This document shows, in pieces, positions 11,190 through 19,625 of a DNA stretch of 36,903 nucleotides. Under the pieces are notes generated by a model. That model was not told the origin of the DNA and did no database searches. It saw only the letters and a program-made list of their open reading frames with translations. This stretch comes from an uncultured Holophagaceae bacterium (GTDB lineage: Bacteria > Acidobacteriota > Holophagae > Holophagales > Holophagaceae). The translations under genes were made by a program, and so were the position numbers. Positions within the stretch are counted from its first letter, which is position 1. The number at the start of each line of letters is the position of its first letter. The DNA is taken from positions 1-36,903 of the forward strand of contig CAIYNT010000254.1 in the NCBI GenBank assembly GCA_903927605.1. The letters run 5' to 3'.

Positions 11190-14100
11190 CTAGAAGGCGA
11201 CTTTGCAACCCACAGCGTAGTACCTGGGCGAATTGACCTGGTAACCCGGCAGGCGCTCGCCGAACCCATCGCGATTGCCCGTTCCTCCGTTGTAGGTACC
11301 ATCGTTCAAGTACTTCGTACCGTCAAAGTTGGAACCATAGTCATAATTGTTCAGCAGGTTCTGGATGGCAATGTAGGGTTCCACGCGCCATTTAGGCCCG
11401 ACCTTGATCTGCTGGCTGACCTTGGCATCCAGCTCCATGGCCCAGTGTCCGGTCCGGTAACCGAGAAGATCCCAGGGGTGATACAGGTCCGTCGGCACGT
11501 TCGGTCCGTACCCAGGAGCTGAGCTGTAGGCGTTGCCGATGTCATAGGCCAGTCCGTTATGCCACTGGCCCAAGAGGGAGACCAGCGTCCCGCCGGAGAA
11601 GCGGTGGCTGATGGAGAAGGTGCCTTGCAACGAAGGGGTGCCGGCAGCACGACGGGTGGGGTTGTCCTGCCAGGCGTAGCGGGCGCCTTCGCCGAAGAGT
11701 CCTCCGGTGGCCCCGGAGGCGTCGAAGGCCCCGGCGGCTCCACCCTCGGAGGCCTGCTGGTCCTTCCAGACGACGTTGAACATGAAGTTCGTCCTGGAGG
11801 TGTTGTAGGTGTATTTCACCTGCAGCTGATAGGACCTGGCTGACTGGCGGGAGTAGAACACCGAATCGTAAAGCGGGTTCCCGGAGGAATCGTATTCCTC
11901 GGCCTTGGGACCGCTCCCATCGAAACCTCCAACTGCGGTCATATGGGTGGTCCTGGAATAGAGGAGGTTGGCCTCCACGGCCTGCTGGTTATCCAGGCGG
12001 TAGGCCACACCGAGGTTGAACGCGGTGGTCTGGGGATACCGGAAATCACTGGCGATGAGGGTTTTCCCGTCGGTGTCCGCCGTGGCGGGGGTCAACCAAC
12101 CCGCCACGGTAGTCCGGAAATAATCCCGCAAGCCGCCGAGGTTGTTGGCGTAATTGTAGGGCGTCAAGGCATAGGGAAGCACGATGGCGTGGGACCCCAC
12201 GTAGCCGATGGTGGTGCCCGCGTTGAAATTGGGGGCCACGAAGTAGGCACTTCCTGGGTTGCTGCCCTGCGCAGCGTAGGCGGCCGCGTTTCGGACAAGA
12301 GGGGGCAGTCCGTTCACGGGCAGGCCAAGGCCACGGCTGAATCCCGTGACGTTGTCGATCACCTGGGCTGTGAACAGGCCAGCCCCGAACTTGAAGGCCA
12401 GGGAATCATCGCCGCGCGGCTTGAAGACGGCCTGGAAACGTGGATCCACATAAGTCTTGGCACGGGGAGCCCTGCCGGAATCCCAGTCGGGATCCGCCGT
12501 GGGACTCGCGGCCAGCGTGTTCTGGCGGATCTGGGCATACATGGAATCGTAGCCCTTGAGGTAATCCAACTGGGTGTCCCGGTCCGCCCGCACACCGAAG
12601 TACAGATTCAACCTGGGACCCAGAGTCCAGTCATCCTGGAGGTAGACGGCGTACTGATTCCAATTGATTCCCTGGAACCCGGTCGGCGCGGCAAAAGAAG
12701 CCTGCAGGACATTGACATTTGGGTCGATGGTGCTGGCCCAACCGTTCACATAGTTGATGCCAGGGCCCGCCACTCTTACCCCATAAATGCCCACTTCCGG
12801 GAAAAAATCATGCGCTGTGCGGTAGATGTTGTGGGTCAGGTCGATGCCCGCCCGGATGTTGTGGTCACCCCGAACCCAGCTGATGTCATTCTTCCACTGG
12901 GTGCGCTGAATCCCTGTGTTTTGATAGGCGTTGGGATCGGGGCCACCGAACCCCAGGTTGTTCTGATCGGGGCGAGGGGAATCCACCGTACCAACATCTC
13001 GCACCACCACATTCGAACCATTCCCAGGACCGGGGTCATGGGGCCGAATGTTGTTGTTGTAGTTGAAGAAATGCAGGTTGCTTTCCCAGGCCGCGGCCTC
13101 GAAGATGAACGTGGCCTTGAGGCCCGTGGCCCAGGTCTGGTTGTGTCCCGTCCCCAGGGTGGACGTGAGGATGTTGCCTAGATACCCAGATGTTGCTCCG
13201 AAAGCCTGGTTGGCGGTCTGGTCCTGGTAGTAGCCATAGGTCCAGGACAGGTTGGCCGAAGAGGTGGGGTTCCAATCGATCTTGGCATAGACGTTCTTCT
13301 TGAAGTAGTCGTAGGCGATGCCTCCGAGGGCGGGGACCAGCGAGATCGCATAGGGGCTGAAAGAGTAGATGGGGCTCTGCTCACCAGTAGTCCGCTCCAC
13401 GCTGACCATGTAGAAGAGCTTGTCCTTCAGGATGGGACCGGACACGGTGGCCCCGTAGACGCCATTGTCATCGGTGCCCTTCAGGCCCTCATCTGTCCTC
13501 CGGGCGCGCATGCTCTGGTTGGTGTACTGGGCAGTGAACTCCCCCTTGAAGCCGTTGGACCCGGACTTGGTCAGGATGTTGAAGAAACCATCGGTGGAGC
13601 GGCCGAACTCTGCCTTGAACTGGTTGGTGATCACCTGGAGCTCCTGCACGGCGCCGATGGGCACGGGCAGGACGTAGCCGCCCACATCCGTGGAGTTGTT
13701 GTCGGCGCCGTCCACGGCGTAGTTGGTGCCGCGGCCCATGCCCTCACCGGTCATGATGTAGGTGCTGGATTTCTTGGTGGGGTCCACCTGGGAGCCCTGG
13801 ACGATCATGACGCCGGGCGCCAGGACGGCGGCGGCATTGATGTCGCGGGTGACCATCGGCAGGTCGGAGAGGGTCTGGACGTCGATGTTGCTGCCGATCT
13901 GTGCGGTGGCCGTATCCACGGTCTGCGCGGTCGCGGCGGCGGCGATCACCTCGACGACGGCGCCTTTGGTGGCGGGCCACAGGAACGAGGCATCAGTCTC
14001 CTGCCCCAGTATGGCTTTCAGTGTCGCTTTGAAGGTCTGCCCTTGGAAAGAGTAGGTGATCTCGTACCGGCCCACAGGCAGGAAAGCGAACAGGAAGTAG

Positions 14101-14300
14101 CCGTTCTTGTCCGTCAGCAGTCCGCGCCTGACACCGGTTTCGGGATGGGCGACGGAGACCAGGACCCCGACCTTGCCCGCGCCGGAGGTTTCTGTGACCC
14201 GCCCGCGCAGGGTGCTGGAGCTCTGCTGGGCCAGCAGGCCCGTACCATTCGCGATGAGAAGCAATGCGGCAACAGTGAGTCGGTCGAAGATCCGGTTCAT
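11190..14300 (-). CDS. Oar-like TonB-dependent outer-membrane receptor
   Basis: 1036 aa. The ATG at 14300 has AAAGGAG six bases upstream. An N-terminal signal peptide (about 1-25, ending GLLAQQ) is followed by a carboxypeptidase-regulatory-like beta-sandwich (about 28-112: LRGRVTETSGAGKVGVLV, LPVGRYEITYSF), a TonB plug (about 118-240; YAVDGADNN, GAVQELQVITNQFKAEFGR) and a long 22-strand-type barrel ending in aromatic KVAF, as expected for BAM insertion. This is the expanded Acidobacteria/Myxococcus Oar group; the substrate cannot be read from sequence. The gene converges on the kinase operon (42 bp gap with only a short CCGCC-AAA-GGCGG hairpin). Its start overlaps the end of a kinase remnant, so it probably uses that remnant's promoter. 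Confidence 0.9.
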   Translation of the reverse strand: MNRIFDRLTVAALLLIANGTGLLAQQSSSTLRGRVTETSGAGKVGVLVSVAHPETGVRRGLLTDKNGYFLFAFLPVGRYEITYSFQGQTFKATLKAILGQETDASFLWPATKGAVVEVIAAAATAQTVDTATAQIGSNIDVQTLSDLPMVTRDINAAAVLAPGVMIVQGSQVDPTKKSSTYIMTGEGMGRGTNYAVDGADNNSTDVGGYVLPVPIGAVQELQVITNQFKAEFGRSTDGFFNILTKSGSNGFKGEFTAQYTNQSMRARRTDEGLKGTDDNGVYGATVSGPILKDKLFYMVSVERTTGEQSPIYSFSPYAISLVPALGGIAYDYFKKNVYAKIDWNPTSSANLSWTYGYYQDQTANQAFGATSGYLGNILTSTLGTGHNQTWATGLKATFIFEAAAWESNLHFFNYNNNIRPHDPGPGNGSNVVVRDVGTVDSPRPDQNNLGFGGPDPNAYQNTGIQRTQWKNDISWVRGDHNIRAGIDLTHNIYRTAHDFFPEVGIYGVRVAGPGINYVNGWASTIDPNVNVLQASFAAPTGFQGINWNQYAVYLQDDWTLGPRLNLYFGVRADRDTQLDYLKGYDSMYAQIRQNTLAASPTADPDWDSGRAPRAKTYVDPRFQAVFKPRGDDSLAFKFGAGLFTAQVIDNVTGFSRGLGLPVNGLPPLVRNAAAYAAQGSNPGSAYFVAPNFNAGTTIGYVGSHAIVLPYALTPYNYANNLGGLRDYFRTTVAGWLTPATADTDGKTLIASDFRYPQTTAFNLGVAYRLDNQQAVEANLLYSRTTHMTAVGGFDGSGPKAEEYDSSGNPLYDSVFYSRQSARSYQLQVKYTYNTSRTNFMFNVVWKDQQASEGGAAGAFDASGATGGLFGEGARYAWQDNPTRRAAGTPSLQGTFSISHRFSGGTLVSLLGQWHNGLAYDIGNAYSSAPGYGPNVPTDLYHPWDLLGYRTGHWAMELDAKVSQQIKVGPKWRVEPYIAIQNLLNNYDYGSNFDGTKYLNDGTYNGGTGNRDGFGERLPGYQVNSPRYYAVGCKVAF

Positions 14301-14569
14301 AACGACTCCTTTGGCAGGGACCTGTCATGGGTGCCCTGGCCATGGACGGAAGAGAGGTTGGGATGGCTGGGCGCAGCGAGGGCCTCGGCCTCCCGCTCAA
14401 AGCGCTGAAGACGATCTCTGTCCTCAACGAAACCGTGGGGCAGCACGTTGATCGCCAGGTCATGTCCCAGCCGTGCCTCGCCGGCCCGATTTACCTCACC
14501 CATCCCGCCGACGCCAAGGGTTGTCAGGACCTCACATGAACCAAACCGGATGCCGGACGGAAGGGACAC
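14297..14569 (-). pseudogene. truncated Ser/Thr kinase N-lobe (about 90 codons), overlapping the TonB receptor start
   Basis: From a GTG at 14569 with GGAGG upstream, the reading frame begins SLPSGIRFG and continues with VGGMGEV, LGHDLAINVLPHGF and EDRDRLQRFEREAE, then SHPN. It aligns without gaps to the first ~80 residues of the three kinases. Position 41, the catalytic lysine (AIK/AVK), is Asn here (AIN), and the aligned glycine of GAGGMG is Val. Alignment stops at residue ~80 and ten unrelated residues lead to a TGA that overlaps the receptor ATG as ATGA. The ribosome binding site and first codons closely match those of the kinase at 3393, while the body is nearer the kinase at 8556. It cannot be a working kinase. 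It may still be translated as a leader peptide coupled to the receptor. Confidence 0.8.
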
Positions 14570-15127
14570 GAGTGCCTCCGCGGCAGAGATGAGAATAGAC
14601 ACCACAAAATATGGGTCGCAGTTCACACGACCCATCTGTCCGATATTGTTTTTTTATGATTCTAACGCTGGTGGATGGTGAATCCAGCGATGACCTGACG
14701 GGAGCCGGCGGTCCACATGATGGCTCCAGGCCATTGCGCAAGCTGACCGCGTGTCTGCTGGCGGTCAACGCCAGTGATGGCCCATGTTCCAAGGACCCAG
14801 CCTTGATCGAGCTTGACCTGGGTTCGCTCCTCGGCGCCAGGATTGAGGCCAGAGCCTATGTCCTTGTCGGATTGGCACGGCATGGCAAGGTTACCGTCAC
14901 CTGAAGCGGCCATTGCGGTCAGCGGCCCGGTCCTGGTCTCGATGAAGACTGGGAAAGCACGGCCCATCGAAGGCCTGCGGCGAGGCGAGAGCCCCTCGCC
15001 TGGACCCGAGGCGGAAGGTCCCTCTTTGTTTCCGATTCCTCCGATCCCACCTCCAGAAGCGCGTGGGGTTCCACATTTGGGCCTCAGCCCTTCGGGCAGG
15101 ACTCCGGCCGACCAACTTGAACTCCGG
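14570..15127. other. 558-bp intergenic region with possible degraded coding remnant
   Basis: This region separates the remnant-receptor unit from the crotonase gene. The receptor-proximal part holds an inverted repeat and an A/T-rich run (14644-14660) suitable for a promoter. On the minus strand a frame open over 14662-15252 gives a protein-like translation only in its last ~90 codons (about 14662-14940, for example DIGSGLNPGAEERTQVKL). There is no credible start, ribosome binding site or recognised family, and its upstream part runs antiphase through the next gene. I treat it as non-coding or decayed. Confidence 0.4.
14612..14634. promoter_or_regulatory. perfect 7-bp inverted repeat, candidate operator
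   Basis: TGGGTCG (14612-14618) and CGACCCA (14628-14634) are exact reverse complements separated by nine bases. They lie 43 bp upstream of the kinase-remnant start, in the likely promoter region of the remnant-receptor unit and next to an A/T-rich run (14644-14660). The geometry suits a dimeric repressor, or an RNA hairpin in the leader. No cognate regulator is identified. Confidence 0.4.
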
Positions 15128-15904
15128 TCAACGCTCTGTCCAGACCGGCTTCCGCTTGGCGCGGAAGGCGGCGACGCCTTCGACGGCATCCTCGGTGGAG
15201 GCCAGGGTGGCGAAGAGGTCGTCCATGGCATCCACCGCCTGGTCGTAGGCAAGATCCGGAAGCCGGTTCAGGCCCTCCTTGCCGATCTGCAGGGCCAGCG
15301 GGCTCTTGGAGGCCAGCTTCTGGGCCAGTTCCAGGGTGGCAGTGGCCAACTCCGCTTCCGGAACCACCTTGTTCACCAGGCCCAACCGCACGGCCTCGGC
15401 GGCGTTGAGCATGTCGCCGGTCAGCACCATCTCCAGCACCTTCTTGCGCCCCAGGATGCGGATCAGCGAGGCGGCGGGCCCCAGGCAGATCAGGCCCACG
15501 TTGATGGCCGTCGTGCCGAACACCGCTGTTTCCGTCGCCACGGTCAGGTCACAGGAGCAGGCCAGCCCAGCGCCGTTGGCCACGGCGTAGCCATGCACCG
15601 AGGCGATGGTGACCTTCTTCATCCGCGCCAGGGTGTGGTAGAAGGCATCGATCCGACGCAGGAACTCGCGCGCCTCGCGCTGGGTCCGGGCGGGGAACTG
15701 GTCCAGGGAGATGCCGGTGCAGAAGTGCTTCCCGGCGGCATCGACGATCACCACCAGGACCTCCGGGTCGTTCTCCATGGCCAGAAGCGCCGCGTCCAGC
15801 TGCTCCGCGAAGGGAATCGTGAACGTATTCATCGCCTCGGGACGATTCAAGGTGATCCAGCCGATGCGACCTTCCTTGCGGGTCTTGATGAGAGCATCCG
15901 ACAT
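15128..15904 (-). CDS. enoyl-CoA hydratase/isomerase (crotonase) family protein, atypical active site
   Basis: 258 aa. The ATG at 15904 is chosen because GGAGGA lies five bases upstream; an earlier in-frame ATG lacks this. The crotonase fold is clear: ITLNRPEAMN near the N-terminus, the oxyanion-loop segment HFCTGISLDQF (about 60-70), HGYAVANGAGLACSCD, and the C-terminal helices. The two glutamates used by classical enoyl-CoA hydratases are both missing: the first position is G113 (NGAGLA instead of GGxELA) and the second is A133 (TTAINVGL instead of PE...GL). CoA-thioester binding is likely, but hydration by the textbook mechanism is not. Isomerase, hydrolase or decarboxylase-like chemistry is possible. 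It is 159 bp downstream of the CobW-type gene on the same strand and may be independent. Confidence 0.85.
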   Translation of the reverse strand: MSDALIKTRKEGRIGWITLNRPEAMNTFTIPFAEQLDAALLAMENDPEVLVVIVDAAGKHFCTGISLDQFPARTQREAREFLRRIDAFYHTLARMKKVTIASVHGYAVANGAGLACSCDLTVATETAVFGTTAINVGLICLGPAASLIRILGRKKVLEMVLTGDMLNAAEAVRLGLVNKVVPEAELATATLELAQKLASKSPLALQIGKEGLNRLPDLAYDQAVDAMDDLFATLASTEDAVEGVAAFRAKRKPVWTER

Positions 15905-16063
15905 CGGGTCCTCCGCTAGTGGGACAGGTGACTGCATGCAATTCAGAGGGACGGTTCCCGCTGCAGTGTAACCGCAGGGCAGTCATCCCATGCGAACCGC
16001 TGGTCATGGCTGAGGGATACCTGGAAGACTTGCCTCACTCAGGCTTTGCGGGAGCGGCGCTCT

Positions 16064-17899
16064 CTACCAGGACGGACAAGACGTCATCTTTTCAAGAGCC
16101 GCGACGATTTCCGGGCTCTTCTGGCCATGGCCGATCACCGTCAGGAAACGTTCCCGGGGGTCTTTGCCAGGGAATGGGCTGAGCTCGAAGCGTCCGCCGA
16201 CGAATTGAAAAAGCATGGGCTGAGGTGCATCCGAGAACACAAGAACGCCCTTCACCCGAAATATGGACGTCGGCAGCTGTGCCACAGCCTGAAGAAAATC
16301 ACTCCGGTCCAGCGACCGGGCCAAGCTGATGTTCTGCACCCATAATCCATCGTGCTGATGCGAGTCGTGGTGCGACCCCGCCTGCCCTTCGATGTGGGAC
16401 TGGGGCTGGCGGTCAGCCACCTCGAACACCAGGGCAGGATTCAAATCCCCATCCGTCGTGAAGAACAGGGGGGCGCGGGGGTTGATCTGTCGCAGCTGCC
16501 GGGCGATCGATTCGAGCCTTTGCGGCTCGACCTGCTCCTTCTTGTTGAGCATCAGGACATCCGCCCCCCGGATCTGCTCTTCAGCAAGGCTGTGCTGCGC
16601 GAGGGTCGTCTCGATGTTCAGTGCGTCCACCACCGTCACCGTGCAGTCAAACCGCACCAGATCATCCAGCTCCTTTATGTCTGGAAGCAGGTTGAACGGG
16701 TTGGCCAGGCCGGTGGTTTCGACGATGATGAAATCAGGGTCGAAGGCCGACAAGATCCCCTGGATGGCCCGCTTCAGGTTCCCGGCCAGACTGCAGCACA
16801 CGCAGCCCTCGTCGATTTCCGTGACCGTGTAATCCAGCAGCTTGCCATCCAACCCAACGGCACCGACTTCGTTCTGGATCACGGCCACAAAGCGGCTGCG
16901 CTGGGTCTGATGTTCGATGAAATGCTTGAGGAAGCTGGTTTTCCCCGCTCCCAGGAAACCCGTCAGGAGGAGCAACGGTGGCCGCTCGTCAACGCCCAGA
17001 GCTCGTTTGTCGATCGTTCTGGCACCTTGCAGATGATCCGCCCGCCACCACAACTGGTCCCGGAAAGGCTCTGGTATCGGCTTGCCCGGAACCCAGCGGT
17101 GGATGTACCTGGCACCGACAGCAGACGCAGCGAGATCCTCAATGGGGCCTTCACCGTACCCAAGGAGGATCCGAGCGTTCCAGACCTCGCCGGTCTCGAC
17201 GCACCGAACCACTCCGGCCTGGTCGCAGACCATCTGGACACCCGCCCAGCGCTGCTCGCCAAGGTAGACCGGCGGCTGACCAAGATTGAAGGTGACCGAG
17301 GCCGCCAGTACATCGAAAAAAGAAGATGCCACCGCGAAGGCCGGGAAATCCTGGTCGTAGCCGCCCGGCGCGACCAGTTGAACCAGCTTCCCATTGCGAG
17401 GCAGGCTGATTCCAGCTTCGGAAAGACAACGCAGGCGGGAGGGGGCCTCCAAGGTCAGGCCGAGCGCCTTGCCGGAGTCATCCACCGACAGGGAGAATTC
17501 GCCGATGCGGAACAGGTCGCTGAATTCAGGCTGGTCTGCGAAGTCCCGCACCCGCTGCAGATAGTCTTGCGCCTGGATCAGGGCGACGGCCTGCAGGGCA
17601 CAGCCTTCCACCAGTTCTTCGTCCGGGTGCGGGAAGTAATACAGGCGAAACCGCCCCCGGACCCAGCCGGGGCGAGGGTCCAGTCCGTCGAAAGCCAAGC
17701 CGAACACCCCATCCATTCCCTGGATTTTCGCGGTCCAGCACTCTACTGCTGCCACGGATTGCTTCAGCCCCCGCCACCCGATGATGTGGCGCACGACGGG
17801 CACAAAATTGGTGCGCACCAGAATGGCCCGCAGGAGTTCCTGGAGCCCGGCTTCCGGGCGGGCCTGCAGATCACCCGGGAAAAAGGCATGCACGAGCAT
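16064..17899 (-). CDS. CobW/P47K-type GTPase with an unrecognised ~300-aa N-terminal domain
   Basis: 611 aa. Residues about 305-611 form a CobW/COG0523 metallochaperone GTPase: P-loop GFLGAGKT (314-321), QNEVGAVGLDG, metal-binding CVCC (C366, C368, C369), ETTGLANP, and NKKE in place of NKxD. A His-rich tract (509-517, SHHDSHQHD) and the CobW C-terminal domain follow. Such proteins insert or deliver Zn, Co, Ni or Fe to client enzymes. Residues 1-300 precede the GTPase and match no family I recognise; they are soluble-looking, with several Trp and four or five Cys. Usual CobW proteins are ~320-420 aa, so this is a fusion. The ATG has only a weak ribosome binding site and lies in a 7-bp inverted repeat. 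As last gene of the proposed sigma-54 run, it could metallate the MBL-fold protein or the membrane protein. Confidence 0.85.
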   Translation of the reverse strand: MLVHAFFPGDLQARPEAGLQELLRAILVRTNFVPVVRHIIGWRGLKQSVAAVECWTAKIQGMDGVFGLAFDGLDPRPGWVRGRFRLYYFPHPDEELVEGCALQAVALIQAQDYLQRVRDFADQPEFSDLFRIGEFSLSVDDSGKALGLTLEAPSRLRCLSEAGISLPRNGKLVQLVAPGGYDQDFPAFAVASSFFDVLAASVTFNLGQPPVYLGEQRWAGVQMVCDQAGVVRCVETGEVWNARILLGYGEGPIEDLAASAVGARYIHRWVPGKPIPEPFRDQLWWRADHLQGARTIDKRALGVDERPPLLLLTGFLGAGKTSFLKHFIEHQTQRSRFVAVIQNEVGAVGLDGKLLDYTVTEIDEGCVCCSLAGNLKRAIQGILSAFDPDFIIVETTGLANPFNLLPDIKELDDLVRFDCTVTVVDALNIETTLAQHSLAEEQIRGADVLMLNKKEQVEPQRLESIARQLRQINPRAPLFFTTDGDLNPALVFEVADRQPQSHIEGQAGSHHDSHQHDGLWVQNISLARSLDRSDFLQAVAQLPTSIFRVKGVLVFSDAPQPMLFQFVGGRFELSPFPGKDPRERFLTVIGHGQKSPEIVAALEKMTSCPSW

Positions 17900-17921
17900 A
17901 GTCAGATCTCTAACATGCTCG
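17893..17921. promoter_or_regulatory. 7-bp inverted repeat covering the CobW-type start codon
   Basis: CGAGCAT (17893-17899) and ATGCTCG (17915-17921) are exact reverse complements 15 bases apart; the first includes the start codon. In mRNA this could fold into a hairpin hiding the start. As DNA it could be a small operator. The arms are short, so chance is possible. Confidence 0.25.
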
Positions 17922-17966
17922 GCATAGCGGGAAAATCAAAATCACATCGGGCTCCGATCGAAAGGC

Positions 17967-18362
17967 TCAGTATTCGACCTTGCCCCCTTTGGGCCCGCCC
18001 CATACGAATTTTGCGATCTTGCCATTTTTCCAACCCATGACGAAGATGCGCACCGTGCCCACGGCCGCTGGGGAGCTGTCGCATTTCTCGACCCGGGCCT
18101 CCATGGTGTAGAAGGTGATGCCATCCTTTTCCTCGATCTTGGTCACCACGGGCCTGGCCATGTCACAGATGGTCAGTTCCTGGGGCACCAGGCTCTGGGC
18201 GTCGTATTTGTGCAGCACCGCTGTGCACTTGGCCCGGTCGGTGAAGTGGTCGATCACCTCGGTCATCTCTGGAGTGACGCCCGAAGGGGAACAACCCAGG
18301 GTGCAGACGAGGAAAAGAATCACCAAGACCGATCTCACCACCTCGAAATGCTTATTGGCCAT
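17967..18362 (-). CDS. small predicted lipoprotein
   Basis: 131 aa; ATG at 18362 with GGGAGG about six bases upstream. The N-terminus has a basic start, a hydrophobic stretch and a lipobox ending TLGC (Cys about 24), so it is probably lipidated and periplasm-facing. The mature part includes three further Cys (CTAVL, ICDMA, EKCDSS) and a C-terminal strand-rich segment (GTVRIFVMGWKNGKIAKF). I do not recognise a family. It sits 68 bp after the Tat-exported MBL-fold gene and 67 bp before the CobW-type gene on the same strand. No terminator is seen between them, so it probably belongs to the same transcript. Lipid anchoring puts it in the same compartment as the Tat substrate. Function unknown. 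Confidence 0.75.
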   Translation of the reverse strand: MANKHFEVVRSVLVILFLVCTLGCSPSGVTPEMTEVIDHFTDRAKCTAVLHKYDAQSLVPQELTICDMARPVVTKIEEKDGITFYTMEARVEKCDSSPAAVGTVRIFVMGWKNGKIAKFVWGGPKGGKVEY

Positions 18363-18430
18363 GACCTACCTCCCGGTGAAAGCGGCGGCGAAGGGCTGTG
18401 TGCCTGTCGCCGCCGGCAGCAGAATGACCT

Positions 18431-19606
18431 CTATACCTCAATCCCATAGCCGATCTTGTCACCATTGCCGAGGTAGTTTGTCTCCTTGGTGCGGAAGCGT
18501 GCGGAGCCCTTGATGACGGGGTAACCCGCTTCCACGAATTTCTTGGCGCAGATGAGCCCGGTGCAGTGGTTGCAGCCGATCTTCTGGTAGGCGTACTTGC
18601 CCAGGGATAGAACCAGGTCGTCGTACTTGGGGTCCCAGTCATCGAACGGCGAAATGTGCAGCCCGCCATAGATGCCGTAGAGCTGGTCCTTTTCGTACTT
18701 GATCTCTTTGATGGCGGTCTCGGAGAACTGGATGATGCCGAAGTGGCAACAACCGGTGATGCTGACCAAACCGAGGTCTTTCACGTTGACGTAGATCGAC
18801 TGCTCCCCGTAGACCCGGCAGATGATCGGCACCGCAAAATTGAAGGTCGCCAGGCCCGGGATGATCGTATTGAGGCCATTCTTCACCTTGACGAGTTTGC
18901 CCTTGTGGCCAGCATCCTTGATGTACTGCAGTCCTTCGGGATAGAACCCTTCCGGGATATAGGTGGTGATGGTCGGATCGTACTTATAAGTGACCGGTAT
19001 GCCCCAGAAATGGTCGAAATGCTCATGGGAGATGATCAGTGCCTCGATCTCCCGGTTCTTGAGCATTTGGTCGATGCCCTCGCGCTTGAAGCACTCGTCC
19101 ATCCACTTGTAGGACCAGCCGCTGTCCAACAGGAACTTGCGCTTCCGGCCATCCAATTCCTCGATCTCGATCAGGGCCGCGAATCCACCCGCATTCTGCG
19201 GGCTGACCGAGAGCTTCTCGGTAACGGCCCAGGCCTCATCCAGGTTATTCGGCAGCAGATGTTTGATCTTGGCGATGCCATTTTCAAAGCTGCCCTTGCC
19301 CAGGCCGCTCCCGTCGCCGAAGGGCGGCCAGTTGTAGGTGTACTGGTTGACCAGCAGACCACCGGCGGCCTTGATATCGCCCATGAGGACCGCGTTCTCG
19401 AACCAACTGGTTTCCGAAATATTGGTCACCTTGACGGACTTGCAGGTCCCGATGTCCGCCAGCTTGCGTTTGAGTGCGGGGAAGTGGGACTTGCGCCAGG
19501 GTGAATAGGAATACAGGCCCATCCCCAGCAGGGCGCCGCCCATGGCTCCCATGGAGGCTCCCTTGAAAAAGGTGCGGCGGCTGATCTTGTCATTATCTGC
19601 AGACAT
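18431..19606 (-). CDS. Tat-exported metallo-beta-lactamase-fold hydrolase
   Basis: 391 aa; ATG at 19606 with GAGGAGGAAG upstream. Residues 8-32 form a twin-arginine signal (SRRTFFKG plus a Gly/Ala/Met-rich hydrophobic stretch), so it is exported folded, presumably with metals already bound. The metal motif is ISHEHFDHFWG (H194, H196, D198, H199); later ligands fit GCCHFGII and GGLHIS. The GLVSITGCCHFGI block resembles the group annotated around 7,8-dihydropterin-6-methyl-4-(ribofuranosyl)aminobenzene-5'-phosphate synthase, although an exported member should do something else. An insert (about 84-140) rich in Asn, Trp and Gly may shape the substrate site. It starts 19 bp after the polytopic membrane gene, so the two are probably one functional pair. 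Substrate unknown. Confidence 0.85.
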   Translation of the reverse strand: MSADNDKISRRTFFKGASMGAMGGALLGMGLYSYSPWRKSHFPALKRKLADIGTCKSVKVTNISETSWFENAVLMGDIKAAGGLLVNQYTYNWPPFGDGSGLGKGSFENGIAKIKHLLPNNLDEAWAVTEKLSVSPQNAGGFAALIEIEELDGRKRKFLLDSGWSYKWMDECFKREGIDQMLKNREIEALIISHEHFDHFWGIPVTYKYDPTITTYIPEGFYPEGLQYIKDAGHKGKLVKVKNGLNTIIPGLATFNFAVPIICRVYGEQSIYVNVKDLGLVSITGCCHFGIIQFSETAIKEIKYEKDQLYGIYGGLHISPFDDWDPKYDDLVLSLGKYAYQKIGCNHCTGLICAKKFVEAGYPVIKGSARFRTKETNYLGNGDKIGYGIEV

Positions 19607-19625
19607 GCTTCCTCCTCGTCTTTAC

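Noticed and set aside
16352..18040. 562-codon open frame on the plus strand antisense to the CobW-type gene
   Set aside because: The opposite strand carries clear GTPase motifs in order. The antisense translation is His/Gln/Arg-rich without any family pattern.
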